Assembly (NCBI RefSeq): GCF_004010325.2 | Contig: NZ_SADR02000007.1 | Coordinates: forward strand, 1 to 64,000 | DNA from: Mesorhizobium sp. M00.F.Ca.ET.216.01.1.1 | GTDB taxonomy: Bacteria > Pseudomonadota > Alphaproteobacteria > Rhizobiales > Rhizobiaceae | Direction: 5' to 3' | DNA: 64,000 nt | Part shown: positions 1 to 7,075 of the stretch, piece by piece | Layout: each line of letters opens with the position of its first letter | How positions within the stretch are numbered: the stretch's first letter is position 1 | The notes under the pieces: model-generated | Database searches by the model: none | What the model saw: only the letters and a program-made list of their open reading frames with translations | What the model was told of the DNA's origin: nothing | Program-made: the position numbers and the translations under genes

Positions 1-238
1 TGAGCACCACATCGGGGGGATCGCCGTCCACGATCGCGGCAACGGCCAGTTCTGGATTGCCCGGAGCGCCGACCTTGCGGACGATGAGCAGGTCGAGAGG
101 CGCCCCAAGGGCCTTGGCCACCTCCACAGCCACAGGGACGCCGCCGCGCGGCAGCGCCAGCACAACAGGCTGGTGCAGTTGAAGCTTGCCCAGTTCGATG
201 CCGAGCTTCTCTCCTGCCTCTTCGCGATTGCGGAACAT
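1..238 (-). CDS. phosphoribosyltransferase-family protein, N-terminal part (runs off the window)
   Basis: About 79 residues can be read from an ATG at 238 to the window edge. They begin MFRNREEAGEKLG and continue through LALPRGGVPVAVEVAKALGA, LLIVRKVG and AVAAIVDG. The LPRGGVPVA and RKVGAPGNPE segments are typical of the phosphoribosyltransferase-like proteins (PF00156 type) that often lie beside stress or dienelactone-hydrolase-like genes. The PRPP-binding loop and the C-terminus are outside the window, so the substrate cannot be named. It faces away from the NUDIX gene, with a 317-bp gap between them. Confidence 0.75.
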   Translation of the reverse strand, partial: MFRNREEAGEKLGIELGKLQLHQPVVLALPRGGVPVAVEVAKALGAPLDLLIVRKVGAPGNPELAVAAIVDGDPPDVVL

Positions 239-555
239 CGGTCAATCCGCCGGCCAGAGTTGACGAACTCGCATGCGATATATGGCGCTCGAGGAGCTTG
301 AACACTGCATTGATCGCGGTGTTGAAATCGACTTCGTCATCGTGGCCGAAAACTGGCTTCAACGCTGAGAAAAGAATCGCGCTTCTTGCATTCAAACACA
401 GGCGTCGCCGAAGGGTTCCGGCAAAAAAAGTGCTGGCCCCCTGGTGTTTGTGCGAAGACATCGCGAACAGTTCGGTGTTTTTTGCGCCGGGAGGTTCGGG
501 ATGCCGCTCGAGGACACGGGTGCAATGATATGCTGCACGAAGGAGGGCTGAGGCG
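239..555. other. intergenic region with one possible 31-residue ORF
   Basis: No convincing gene lies between the phosphoribosyltransferase start and the NUDIX start. A plus-strand ORF at 273-368 encodes 31 residues containing HCIDRGVEIDFVIVAENW, which looks more protein-like than its neighbouring frames. It has no clear ribosome binding site and could be a relic. The run of a residues near 423 precedes a GC-rich stretch without recognisable structure. Confidence 0.3.
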
Positions 556-1032
556 ATGGCGAAAAGAAGTGCTGGCATCTTGCCTTACCGCAAGTCGGCG
601 GACGGGCTGGAGGTGTTGCTTGTCCATCCGGGCGGTCCGTTCTGGCAAAAGCGCGATCTCGGCGCCTGGTCGATTGCAAAGGGCGAGTATGGCGACGATG
701 AACAGACCGAAGCCGCGGCACGTCGTGAGTTCGCCGAGGAAACGGGCTGGGAAATCGACGCAGTGTTGCAGCCGTTGGGAGAGCTGCGCCAGCGCGGCGG
801 CAAGCTCATTACGGCGTTCGGTGCCGAAGCCGATTTCAACGCCAGCGCTCTGCGAAGCAATGTGTTTGAGATGGAATGGCCACCGCGCAGCGGTCGCATG
901 CAGTCCTTTCCCGAGATCGATCGCGGCGAATGGTTCGGCCTGGATATGGCTCGGGAAAAGATGCTTGTCGGCCAGCGGCCTTTTCTCGACCGGCTTGTGG
1001 CGTCCGTCAGGCGCGAACCAGACTTGCATTGA
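556..1032 (+). CDS. NUDIX hydrolase
   Basis: The 158-residue protein carries a complete Nudix box at about residues 47-69 (G-x5-E-x7-REFAEETGW, in the order G, E, R-E, E-E, G). It begins MAKRSAGILPYR, typical of small stand-alone Nudix pyrophosphatases that act on nucleoside diphosphates linked to another moiety (MutT/ADP-ribose type). Metal-binding glutamates of the REFAEE segment are present. The substrate cannot be deduced. A purine-rich stretch with AGGGCTGAGG lies just ahead of the ATG. It is followed by the ArsR operator, so it is probably a monocistronic unit. Confidence 0.88.
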   Translation: MAKRSAGILPYRKSADGLEVLLVHPGGPFWQKRDLGAWSIAKGEYGDDEQTEAAARREFAEETGWEIDAVLQPLGELRQRGGKLITAFGAEADFNASALRSNVFEMEWPPRSGRMQSFPEIDRGEWFGLDMAREKMLVGQRPFLDRLVASVRREPDLH

Positions 1033-1034
1033 TG

Positions 1035-1067
1035 ATAAGTTTTGGCTTATTATAAGGCATGTCTTAT
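1035..1067. promoter_or_regulatory. double inverted-repeat operator over the arsR-type start codon
   Basis: Two identical palindromes of the form ATAAG-N6-CTTAT (1035-1050 and 1052-1067) are separated by one base. The second contains the ATG at 1059, and TATTAT-like -10 sequence lies within the array. ArsR/SmtB dimers bind such short AT-rich inverted repeats, so autorepression of the downstream ArsR/SRPBCC pair is the simple reading. Confidence 0.7.
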
Positions 1068-1382
1068 GATTATGCGGGCATGGCTGCTCTCGCCGATCCG
1101 ACGCGCCGCACGGTGTTCGAACTGGTCGCCGCGCGGCCGCGGTCTGTCGCGGAGTTGACCCGCGCTCTTCCGGTGTCACAGCCGGCGATCTCGCAGCACC
1201 TCAAGGTGCTCAAAGAGGCGCAGCTGGTTCGCTCCGAACCGCGCGGCGCGAGCAACATCTATCATATCGATCCCAACGGACTTGGGCAGATGCGCGCCTG
1301 GCTTGACCACATGTGGGGCGATGCGCTGGAAGCCTTTCGCAAAGAGATCAATGACAGCAAGCAGAAGGAGAGAGACAAATGA
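1059..1382 (+). CDS. ArsR-family transcriptional repressor (SRPBCC-associated)
   Basis: A 107-residue winged-helix protein. MAALADPTRRTVFELVA is followed by the recognition-helix region PVSQPAISQHLKVLKEAQLV and the wing ending YHIDPNGL. No cysteine is present, so metal sensing of the classical ArsR kind is unlikely; this subgroup is usually paired with an SRPBCC (AHSA1-like) gene, as here. The ATG at 1059 sits inside an operator half-site and has no good Shine-Dalgarno, so the methionine at 1080 is an alternative start and the message may be leaderless. The stop overlaps the next ATG by four bases (ATGA), indicating translational coupling. Confidence 0.85.
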   Translation: MSYDYAGMAALADPTRRTVFELVAARPRSVAELTRALPVSQPAISQHLKVLKEAQLVRSEPRGASNIYHIDPNGLGQMRAWLDHMWGDALEAFRKEINDSKQKERDK

Positions 1383-1864
1383 CAGCGACGATCAAGCTCG
1401 CGCCGGTACGCAAATCGATCACCGTCGATGCGCCGATCGAGCGCGCCTTCAAGGCCTTCACCGAGGACTTTGGCAGTTTCAAGCCCGCCGAGCACAACTT
1501 GCTCGCCGTCCAGGTCGCCGAGACGGTGTTCGAGCCTCGGGTTGGCGGCTACCTCTATGACCGTGGCATCGACGGCAGTGAGTGCCGCTGGGCACGCGTG
1601 CTGGCCTACGAGCCGCCCAACCGAGTGCTCCTGAGCTGGAACATCAACCCGCAATGGCAGATCGAGACCGATCTGGACAAGACCAGTGAGTGGGAAGTGC
1701 GGTTCACCGCCGAGACAGCGCATCGTACCCGCGTCGAGATCGAGCACCGAAACCTAGAACGCCATGGCGAAGGCTGGGAAAGCGTGCGCAATGGTGTTGC
1801 CGGTGATCAAGGTTGGCCGCTGTACCTGCAGCGGTTCGCCGACCTATTGGCCCGTCAGGCCTGA
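1379..1864 (+). CDS. SRPBCC-family protein (AHSA1-like, START/Bet v1 fold)
   Basis: 161 residues beginning MTATIKLAPVRKSITVDAPI. The pattern of a basic N-terminal strand, AFKAFTEDFGSFKPAEHN, then PRVGGYLYDRG and VLAYEPPNRVLLSWNINPQW, and a final amphipathic helix with GWPLYLQRFADLL, is that of AHSA1-type SRPBCC proteins, which have a hydrophobic ligand cavity. The ligand is unknown. It is translationally coupled to the preceding ArsR repressor, a gene pair repeated across many bacteria, so the two probably form a ligand-responsive unit. Confidence 0.85.
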   Translation: MTATIKLAPVRKSITVDAPIERAFKAFTEDFGSFKPAEHNLLAVQVAETVFEPRVGGYLYDRGIDGSECRWARVLAYEPPNRVLLSWNINPQWQIETDLDKTSEWEVRFTAETAHRTRVEIEHRNLERHGEGWESVRNGVAGDQGWPLYLQRFADLLARQA

Positions 1865-1961
1865 CGGTTGCATCCGTAAGAACGCAAGAACAAGGCTGGA
1901 TTCGGACAGTACGGCGCCATGGGCAATCGTGCTTCACATAGGGGCAACTGCCTGCCAAAGG

Positions 1962-2165
1962 ATGAGTACGAAACTTGGCTCAAACAGCAAAGCCTATGTT
2001 CGCTCAACCTACGGGGCTCTATTCTTCAAGTGGGCTACGAAATTGCGTGAGAATGCGAAACTGGCGTCTCCAGTCGATTGGCCCGAAGCCATTCGCAAGA
2101 CCTTCGATACAAAGCCCGACTGGGGCACGCTTCTCGCCGGCTACGCAAAGCAGGTAGCTGCTTAG
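1962..2165 (+). CDS. small hypothetical protein, possibly a gene remnant
   Basis: An ORF of 67 residues (MSTKLGSNSKAYVRST..., ending WGTLLAGYAKQVAA). The composition, with aromatic residues and PVDWPEAIRKTFDTKPDW, looks coding, but no family is recognised. AAAGG directly abuts the ATG, too close for a normal ribosome binding site. The frame stays open upstream to 1764 inside the SRPBCC gene. It may be the C-terminal rest of a longer gene or a small genuine one, and it ends flush against the convergent phosphorylase gene. Confidence 0.35.
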   Translation: MSTKLGSNSKAYVRSTYGALFFKWATKLRENAKLASPVDWPEAIRKTFDTKPDWGTLLAGYAKQVAA

Positions 2166-2960
2166 TCAGTATCCGAGCAGCGTCACCGTCCGATCGAAAA
2201 GAGTCAGCGAAGCCGTTGCGCCATCGGCTTCGCCCTTCTCAAAATCCCCGTCGATCTGACCCATCTGGTTCGTCACATGCGCAAAGCATACGACACTGCG
2301 CCTGCGCGCGGCCGCAAAGGCGTAAAGCGCCGCCGCCTCCATCTCGACCGCCAGAATTCCCTCAGCGCGCATACTATCGATCGCGGCCTGCGTTTCGCGA
2401 AACGGCGCGTCTGTGGTCCAGGTCGCGCCGACAAGCACCGGCGAGCGCAAATCGGCAATGCTGCCGGCGAGCTTCTCGAGAACGCCTTCCGGCGCAGCGC
2501 TGAACCGCGATGGCGGCAGGTAGTGATAGCTGGTGCCTTCATCGCGGAGCGCGCGGTCAATCAGGATGAAGTAGGGCGGTGTTCGGACGGGCGTGATCTG
2601 CCCGGCGGAGGTGATGCTAACGAGCAGTTGGCAGCCACTGGCAAAAAGCTCCTCGGCAACCAGCACCGCGAACGACGATCCCACCGCGCAGCCAACGACG
2701 CCGAAGGCGCGTCCTGCGGGCTCGAACAGATATAGGTCCGTGTGATAGCACACCCAGCCTTCATGTAGCCGGACACTGCCAGCGGCTTTCAGGTGCTGGA
2801 CGATATCGCCGTCCGGATCGAGCAGGCACACATCCGGCACCGGCTGCGCTGCCGCCTGCTTCTGGCGACGCGCCTCGCGTAACAGACTCTCCGGCGTGAA
2901 GGCCGACGGCGAGGCGTAATGCTTGCCGGTGAGGATCGGCGGCGTGTCTTTCTCGGACAT
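2166..2960 (-). CDS. nucleoside phosphorylase (PNP/UDP family)
   Basis: 264 residues from the ATG at 2960. That start has GAGGGA nine bases upstream, whereas the in-frame ATGs at 2969 and 3005 lie on or before it. Family landmarks are FGVVGCAVGSSFAVLVAEEL (glycine-rich phosphate/ribose region), the LVSITSAGQI strand and the VEMEAAALYAFA motif. In that motif the Met-Glu pair contacts ribose in uridine and purine phosphorylases. It would catalyse phosphorolysis of a nucleoside or related ribosyl compound. It is the last gene of a three-gene minus-strand unit with an MFS transporter and a sulfur-dioxygenase-like enzyme, an unusual partner. Confidence 0.8.
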   Translation of the reverse strand: MSEKDTPPILTGKHYASPSAFTPESLLREARRQKQAAAQPVPDVCLLDPDGDIVQHLKAAGSVRLHEGWVCYHTDLYLFEPAGRAFGVVGCAVGSSFAVLVAEELFASGCQLLVSITSAGQITPVRTPPYFILIDRALRDEGTSYHYLPPSRFSAAPEGVLEKLAGSIADLRSPVLVGATWTTDAPFRETQAAIDSMRAEGILAVEMEAAALYAFAAARRRSVVCFAHVTNQMGQIDGDFEKGEADGATASLTLFDRTVTLLGY

Positions 2961-2985
2961 CGAGCTCATTCCCTCACGCGAGCGT

Positions 2986-4266
2986 TCACGGGGCGGTCCC
3001 TCCAACTTCGGCGTTGACGAGCGGCGTGCCAGTTGGGCGGTCTTGCATCAGCACCGCCACGATCACGCCCGATACAAAGGTCAGACCGGCAATCGCTGCG
3101 ATCGCCGAGGCCAGGCCGAAGAAATCGGCGATGACACCCGCCGAGAGCGCCCCGATAGCGTAGCCAAGATCGCGCCAGAACCGGTAGACGCTGAGCGAGC
3201 GAGCACGCCACGCGGGATGCGCGGTGTCTGACACGGCCGCGATCAGGCTCGGATAAACCATAGCGGTGCCGAGCCCGAGCAGGACGCTCGCTGCCAGCCA
3301 CCAACCAAAGTCACGGGTGAAGGCCGTGAGAAGCAGGGCGCCGGCCTGCATCCACATGCCCGCCGCTATCAGGCCCTTGCGTCCCCAGCGATCACTTAAG
3401 GGGCCAGTGACGACCTGCAACAGCCCCCACACCCCAGGGTAGACGGCCTTCAGGATGCCAATGCGCTCGATGCCCAGGCCGTTGGCGGCGAAGAACAGCG
3501 GGAAAATGCCCCAGCTCATGCCGTCATTGAGATTATTGACCAGCCCAGCCTGCGAGGCGGCGAACAGGTTGCGGTCGCGGAATGTGGTGAGAGCGAACAC
3601 CTCGCGGAAGGAAATCGGCGAGGCTTCTTTGCCATGCCCGGCCATCTCCGCCCGTACATGGTCCCGCGTGTCGCGCACCAGCACCAGCGAGAGGATGGTT
3701 CCAAGCAGGGCGTATGCTACGCCCAGATAAATCGGCACCGGGCGCAGACCGTATTGCCCGGCGAGGTAACCGGTGAGAAAGGCCGTGATGCCGACGGCGA
3801 AGTAGCCGGCGAACTCGTTGAGGCCGACCGCCATGCCCCGCCCTTTAGGGCCGACAAGATCGACCTTCATGATCACCGTCATCGACCAGGCAAACCCTTG
3901 GCTGATGCCAAGCAAGGCGTTTGCGGCGATGATCCAGCCCCAGCTCGGAGCCCAGATAATCATGAAGGGCACCGGCAGCCCAAACAGCCAGCCGAGAACG
4001 AGCACGCGCTTGCGGCCCCATGTATCGGCGAGTTGCCCAGAGATGAGATTGGCGAAGGCTTTCACCACGCCAAAGCTGACGATGAAGGAGACGACCAGCG
4101 TCGTCGAGGCGATCCCGAACTCTTCCGAGCCGATAAGCGGCACGACGGTGCGCTCGATGCCGACCATACCGCCGACGAAGGCGTTGATCAGCACCAGAAG
4201 CGAAAACTGCTGCCAGTTGGCTCTGAGCCCTTGGGCAACGCACGGCACAGCGCCGGCTTCCTTCAC
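2986..4266 (-). CDS. major facilitator superfamily transporter
   Basis: 426 residues with about twelve hydrophobic segments. The conserved MFS loop 2-3 motif is visible as GQLADTWGRKRVLVLG, with its counterpart in the second half as GPLSDRWGRKGLIAAG. The start overlaps the stop of the upstream metallo-hydrolase gene by four bases (ATGA), so the two are translationally coupled. Given the sulfide/persulfide context it may export a sulfur compound or another toxic anion, but that is inference from neighbours only. Confidence 0.85.
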   Translation of the reverse strand: MKEAGAVPCVAQGLRANWQQFSLLVLINAFVGGMVGIERTVVPLIGSEEFGIASTTLVVSFIVSFGVVKAFANLISGQLADTWGRKRVLVLGWLFGLPVPFMIIWAPSWGWIIAANALLGISQGFAWSMTVIMKVDLVGPKGRGMAVGLNEFAGYFAVGITAFLTGYLAGQYGLRPVPIYLGVAYALLGTILSLVLVRDTRDHVRAEMAGHGKEASPISFREVFALTTFRDRNLFAASQAGLVNNLNDGMSWGIFPLFFAANGLGIERIGILKAVYPGVWGLLQVVTGPLSDRWGRKGLIAAGMWMQAGALLLTAFTRDFGWWLAASVLLGLGTAMVYPSLIAAVSDTAHPAWRARSLSVYRFWRDLGYAIGALSAGVIADFFGLASAIAAIAGLTFVSGVIVAVLMQDRPTGTPLVNAEVGGTAP

Positions 4267-4994
4267 GGTGCGGTTCCGGCGTTGAGGGCGCGGGTGCGCG
4301 CCGCGTCCGGCGGCGGCGGAGGAATGTCGGCCACCATGGCAGCGACGAATTCGTCCTCATCCCCTATGCGAAATGCCTTGTTGAAGCGCTTCTCAAAGCC
4401 GATGGTCGAGGTTGGTTTGCCGCTGAGCGCGCGCCCGCACACCGATCCCGAGAAGGCGCCTGGCAATACCTCGACATGATCGGGCAGATCCTTGAGGCGC
4501 TGCGCGCTGGAGAACAATGAACGCGCGCCATCCTCGGCGCTCGAGGCGAGCTCGGTGCGGCCGAGATCGCCGACCATCAGCGTGTGGCCTGTCAACACGA
4601 ACCACGGCTCTGAGGCACGCGTGCGGTCGGTCACCAGCAGAGCGATATGTTCGGGCGTGTGGCCGGGCGTATGCATGACCTGCGCGGTGACACTGCCAAG
4701 TTCAAGCACCTCGCCGTCCTTGACCCGGCGGAATGGAAAGTCGGCGGCGGCACTCTCATGCAGCACGTAGTCCGCGCCAGCGGCCTGCGCGAGGGCTCTA
4801 CCAGCCGAGACATGATCAGCATGGATATGCGTATCGATGACATAGAGGATGCGCATGCCGGTTGCATTGGCTGCATCGAGATAGGGTTGAACGTCGCCGA
4901 CCGGATCGACGACGGCCGCCGATGCCTTGCCGCCGCAGCCAAAGAGATAAGAGACTGCGACCGGATCGGTGTGAAGGAATTGTCTGAGAATCAT
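4263..4994 (-). CDS. metallo-beta-lactamase-fold hydrolase, persulfide dioxygenase type
   Basis: 243 residues from the ATG at 4994, which has GGAG upstream; the longer frame to 5078 would run through the operator. The metal motif is DTHIHADH (THxHxDH), followed by HTPGHTPEHIALL and a later GDLGRTELA. These features, and the ending with PGAFSGSVCGR, fit the ETHE1/Blh persulfide (sulfur) dioxygenase group of the glyoxalase II-like family. That group binds one iron and oxidises glutathione persulfide to sulfite. The divergent ArsR-rhodanese gene supports a role in sulfide detoxification, comparable to the BigR/blh locus of Xylella and Agrobacterium. Confidence 0.8.
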   Translation of the reverse strand: MILRQFLHTDPVAVSYLFGCGGKASAAVVDPVGDVQPYLDAANATGMRILYVIDTHIHADHVSAGRALAQAAGADYVLHESAAADFPFRRVKDGEVLELGSVTAQVMHTPGHTPEHIALLVTDRTRASEPWFVLTGHTLMVGDLGRTELASSAEDGARSLFSSAQRLKDLPDHVEVLPGAFSGSVCGRALSGKPTSTIGFEKRFNKAFRIGDEDEFVAAMVADIPPPPPDAARTRALNAGTAP

Positions 4995-5070
4995 TTGGCG
5001 TTCTCCGACGCACCAAGGGCAAGCGGTCGGCCGAGTAGGCGCGACAACTTGACAAGGCGAACCGCTGCTG

Positions 5071-5094
5071 TCATTCAATAATTACGTTGAATGA
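5071..5094. promoter_or_regulatory. inverted-repeat operator between persulfide dioxygenase and ArsR-rhodanese genes
   Basis: Perfect 8-bp arms TCATTCAA and TTGAATGA flank an 8-bp AT-rich centre in the 121-bp divergent promoter region. The length and AT content suit an ArsR/BigR-type dimer, and the position would let one regulator control both transcripts. Regulation is inferred; the palindrome itself is directly visible. Confidence 0.75.
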
Positions 5095-5115
5095 TTTAGC
5101 GATTTCGCGAAGCCC

Positions 5116-5781
5116 ATGTCAATCCGAAATCCGAAGCAGGCCCTCTATGCCCAGTTCGCCGGCGTGGCAAAGGCGCTCGGCCATCCGCAGCGCCTCGAAT
5201 TGATCGAGCAACTCGCGCAAGGGCCGCGCAGCGTCGATGCGTTGGCGACGAAGGTCGGTCTGCCGATCGCCAACACCTCCCAACACTTGCAGCATTTGCG
5301 ACGCGCCGGCCTCGTGACCGCCGAGCGCGCCGGCAAATTCGTGAATTATAGTTTGGCGGACGACACTGTTTTGACGCTGTTCGCCTCGATCAGAGTCGTG
5401 GCCGAGCGCCAGCTCGCGGAAGTCGAGCGCATTGTGCGCGGCTACTTTCAGGCGCGAGACGAGATGGAGGCGGTGACACGCGCGGAGCTGACCGAGCGAA
5501 TCCGCGAAGGGCTGGTCACCGTGATTGATGTGCGGCCGCCGGATGAGTTTGCACTCGGGCATCTGCCCGGCGCCCTCAACGTACCACTCAGCGACCTCGA
5601 GGCCCGGCTGCCCGATCTGCGGCACGATCGTGAGATCGTCGCCTATTGCCGCGGCGCCTACTGCGTCATGTCATTCGAAGCCGTTGCAGTGTTGCGCGCA
5701 CGGGGGTTCAAGGTGCGGCGGCTGGAAGACGGACTGCCGGAATGGCGGGCGGCAGGGCTCCAGGTCGAGACGGGTCCTTAA
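5116..5781 (+). CDS. ArsR-type winged-helix regulator fused to a rhodanese domain
   Basis: 221 residues in two parts. Residues 10-105 form an ArsR winged helix (KALGHPQRLELIEQLA, then VGLPIANTSQHLQHLRRAGL as recognition helix). Residues 125-218 form a rhodanese domain with DVRPPDEFALGHLPGA and the active loop CRGAYC. The only cysteines are C178 and C183 in that loop; the helix-turn-helix part has none, unlike BigR/SqrR, which sense through two cysteines in the ArsR domain. Sensing probably occurs through persulfidation of the rhodanese cysteine. The gene diverges from the dioxygenase/MFS/phosphorylase operon across a palindromic operator. Confidence 0.88.
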   Translation: MSIRNPKQALYAQFAGVAKALGHPQRLELIEQLAQGPRSVDALATKVGLPIANTSQHLQHLRRAGLVTAERAGKFVNYSLADDTVLTLFASIRVVAERQLAEVERIVRGYFQARDEMEAVTRAELTERIREGLVTVIDVRPPDEFALGHLPGALNVPLSDLEARLPDLRHDREIVAYCRGAYCVMSFEAVAVLRARGFKVRRLEDGLPEWRAAGLQVETGP

Positions 5782-5989
5782 GTCGATCCGCTGGTCGGAT
5801 GGCGATGCCCGGCAGCCGCTCGACTGCACCGCCTGAGGGTAGCCGTTCAGCGAGAGGGGTAGCCGGCGCCCGCAATGGGCGGGGATTGCCTGAGGTGGCG
5901 CCGGCCGGGCGGCGTTGGGGTCAGCCGCAAGGCGAAAATAGCAACCGCTCGCGAGACAAGTAATTCCGCGATCGCGGAAGGCCGGCCTT

Positions 5990-6154
5990 CTACATATCAT
6001 TGTTTTCGATCATGCCAGCTTCGCCGTCGGGAGGGTGTGTGCCGGTACCTGCGACTTCCTCAGCCTCGCGCCAGTACCTTCGCTGTTCGTTATGTCGACG
6101 TAGTGCGCCGCATAGGCAGCGACATCTTTGCCTTGGTTGTCTCAGTCGCGACAC
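5990..6154 (-). CDS. possible small cysteine-containing protein or gene remnant
   Basis: A minus-strand frame with a GTG at 6154 would give 54 residues. It contains CRCLCGALRRHNEQRRYWRE and ends DGEAGMIENNDM. The last 12 residues resemble the end of a minus-strand frame at 50385-50420 (DGGAGIIESNEM), with several differences at third codon positions. That argues for past or present coding. No ribosome binding site is evident and the N-terminus is uncertain. The remainder of the 567-bp gap between the rhodanese fusion gene and the DUF883 gene holds only the first hairpin repeat and a promoter. Confidence 0.3.
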   Translation of the reverse strand: MSRLRQPRQRCRCLCGALRRHNEQRRYWREAEEVAGTGTHPPDGEAGMIENNDM

Positions 6155-6251
6155 GCAAATTTTTCAACACCGAGCGACAAAATCTCTGAAGCTTTCGTTG
6201 AGTTCCTTAAAGGACCGACTGAACGGCACTGAGGCACAGATTGCGCATCCT

Positions 6252-6281
6252 AAGGCTCGCTGCCTCGCGGTGGCGGGCCTT
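6252..6281. repeat. hairpin repeat, copy 1
   Basis: A 30-base element can fold into a 13-bp stem including G-U pairs around a TCGC tetraloop (AAGGCTCGCTGCC paired with GGTGGCGGGCCTT). Related copies lie at 6727 and 7076. It lies 96 bp upstream of the DUF883 gene and is not obviously attached to an upstream gene. Confidence 0.6.
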
Positions 6282-6295
6282 ATCACTTCTGCCTA

Positions 6296-6321
6296 GGAAC
6301 CTACCGCCGCGGCTGATCGTT
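6296..6321 (+). promoter_or_regulatory. candidate EcfG (general stress sigma) promoter for the DUF883 gene
   Basis: GGAAC at 6296-6300 is followed by exactly 17 bases and CGTT at 6318-6321. This matches the alphaproteobacterial EcfG/SigT consensus GGAAC-N16/17-CGTT. It ends 27 bases before the start codon of the DUF883 gene. Confidence 0.65.
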
Positions 6322-6348
6322 GATCTCCCCCCACTAAAGGAGATCACA

Positions 6349-6708
6349 ATGGCCGACGACCAGAACGAAGCCGCATCTGTTAGGCCAACGCAGCGCAAGG
6401 CTCAGGAGGCCCTTGAAAAGCAAGTGGCGCAGCTGAAGCGCGAGATCAACAAGATCAATCGGACCCTGGCCGAGCGCGCCGAAGATGCAGAAGAGGTGGC
6501 AGCAGGCTGGTATGAAAGCGCTGCCGATCGCGCCGGCCGGACTGCTCAGGCGCTCCGGACCGGGGCTCAGTCGGTTTCGGGTGCCGTCCAAGAAAATCCT
6601 GGGACGGTTTCAACGGCCTTCATGCTCGGCGCCGCGTTGGGTCTGTTATTGGGCCTCACTCTAAACGACGCAAGCGGGCCTAGTCGGGATCGCTGGTTCT
6701 ATAAATAA
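6349..6708 (+). CDS. DUF883 (ElaB/YqjD-like) membrane-anchored protein
   Basis: 119 residues from the ATG at 6349, preceded by AAAGGAG. The N-terminal half is a charged helix (EALEKQVAQLKREINKINRT) with coiled-coil character, followed by a region rich in Ala, Arg and Glu. A C-terminal membrane segment FMLGAALGLLLGLTL precedes a short basic tail. This is the layout of the ElaB/YqjD/YgaM (DUF883) family, tail-anchored inner-membrane proteins that associate with ribosomes and rise in stationary phase or stress. The EcfG-like promoter immediately upstream fits that behaviour. A hairpin repeat with a T-run follows the stop and may terminate transcription. Confidence 0.75.
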   Translation: MADDQNEAASVRPTQRKAQEALEKQVAQLKREINKINRTLAERAEDAEEVAAGWYESAADRAGRTAQALRTGAQSVSGAVQENPGTVSTAFMLGAALGLLLGLTLNDASGPSRDRWFYK

Positions 6709-6726
6709 TCAGCGAGCGCCCCGCCC

Positions 6727-6755
6727 AAGCCCGCTGCCTCACGGTGGCGAGCCTT
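6727..6755. repeat. hairpin repeat, copy 2 (also a possible terminator)
   Basis: The core GCTGCCTC-N2-GGTGGCG matches the copies at 6252 and 7076. The stem has about ten pairs including wobble, with a TCAC loop, and is followed by TTTT. It starts 18 bp after the DUF883 stop, so it probably also ends that transcript. Confidence 0.6.
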
Positions 6756-6769
6756 TTAACGGGCACAAG

Positions 6770-6794
6770 GGAACAAGAGACTGGCGATCCGGTT
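6770..6794 (+). promoter_or_regulatory. second candidate EcfG-type promoter
   Basis: GGAAC at 6770-6774, then 16 bases, then GGTT at 6791-6794. The -10 differs from CGTT at its first base. It lies 96 bp upstream of the small gene at 6890, suggesting the two neighbouring small genes are stress induced. Confidence 0.45.
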
Positions 6795-6889
6795 TCTCTG
6801 TTGCAGCGATTGTCCCCTCAAATCTGCTGCTACATCAGGTCCGGGCCGTGCCTAGCTCCCGCGGCCGGCAGGGGCGGAGGAAACTGGAT

Positions 6890-7054
6890 ATGCAAAACCA
6901 AATCAAAGATCCACCACCGAGGATCGACCCGAAAAAGACACCGGTCCGTCGTCGCGACAAGGAAGCATCGCCAGAGCCTGAACATGTCGACCCGCCACCG
7001 CGAGATGTGCGAGAGGCACCGGCACCAAATCCAAACGGCGATAAGAATTCCTAA
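6890..7054 (+). CDS. small proline-rich charged hypothetical protein
   Basis: 54 residues from an ATG with an excellent GGAGG ten bases upstream. The sequence is hydrophilic, rich in Pro, Arg, Lys and Asp (MQNQIKDPPPRIDPKKT..., later EPEHVDPPPRDV), and is predicted to be disordered with no membrane segment or signal peptide. No family is recognised. It lies between two copies of the hairpin repeat and behind a candidate EcfG promoter. Confidence 0.5.
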   Translation: MQNQIKDPPPRIDPKKTPVRRRDKEASPEPEHVDPPPRDVREAPAPNPNGDKNS

Positions 7055-7075
7055 CCGCGGCACTCGCGGCGAAGC

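Noticed and set aside
386..1069. 227-residue plus-strand frame overlapping the NUDIX gene
   Set aside because: Out of frame with the Nudix box protein and of shadow composition.
6000..6140. Minus-strand phrase DNQGKDVAAYAAHYVDI as a cytochrome c remnant
   Set aside because: Similarity to the C-terminal helix of small cytochromes is short, no CxxCH lies upstream in any frame, and a stop precedes it directly.
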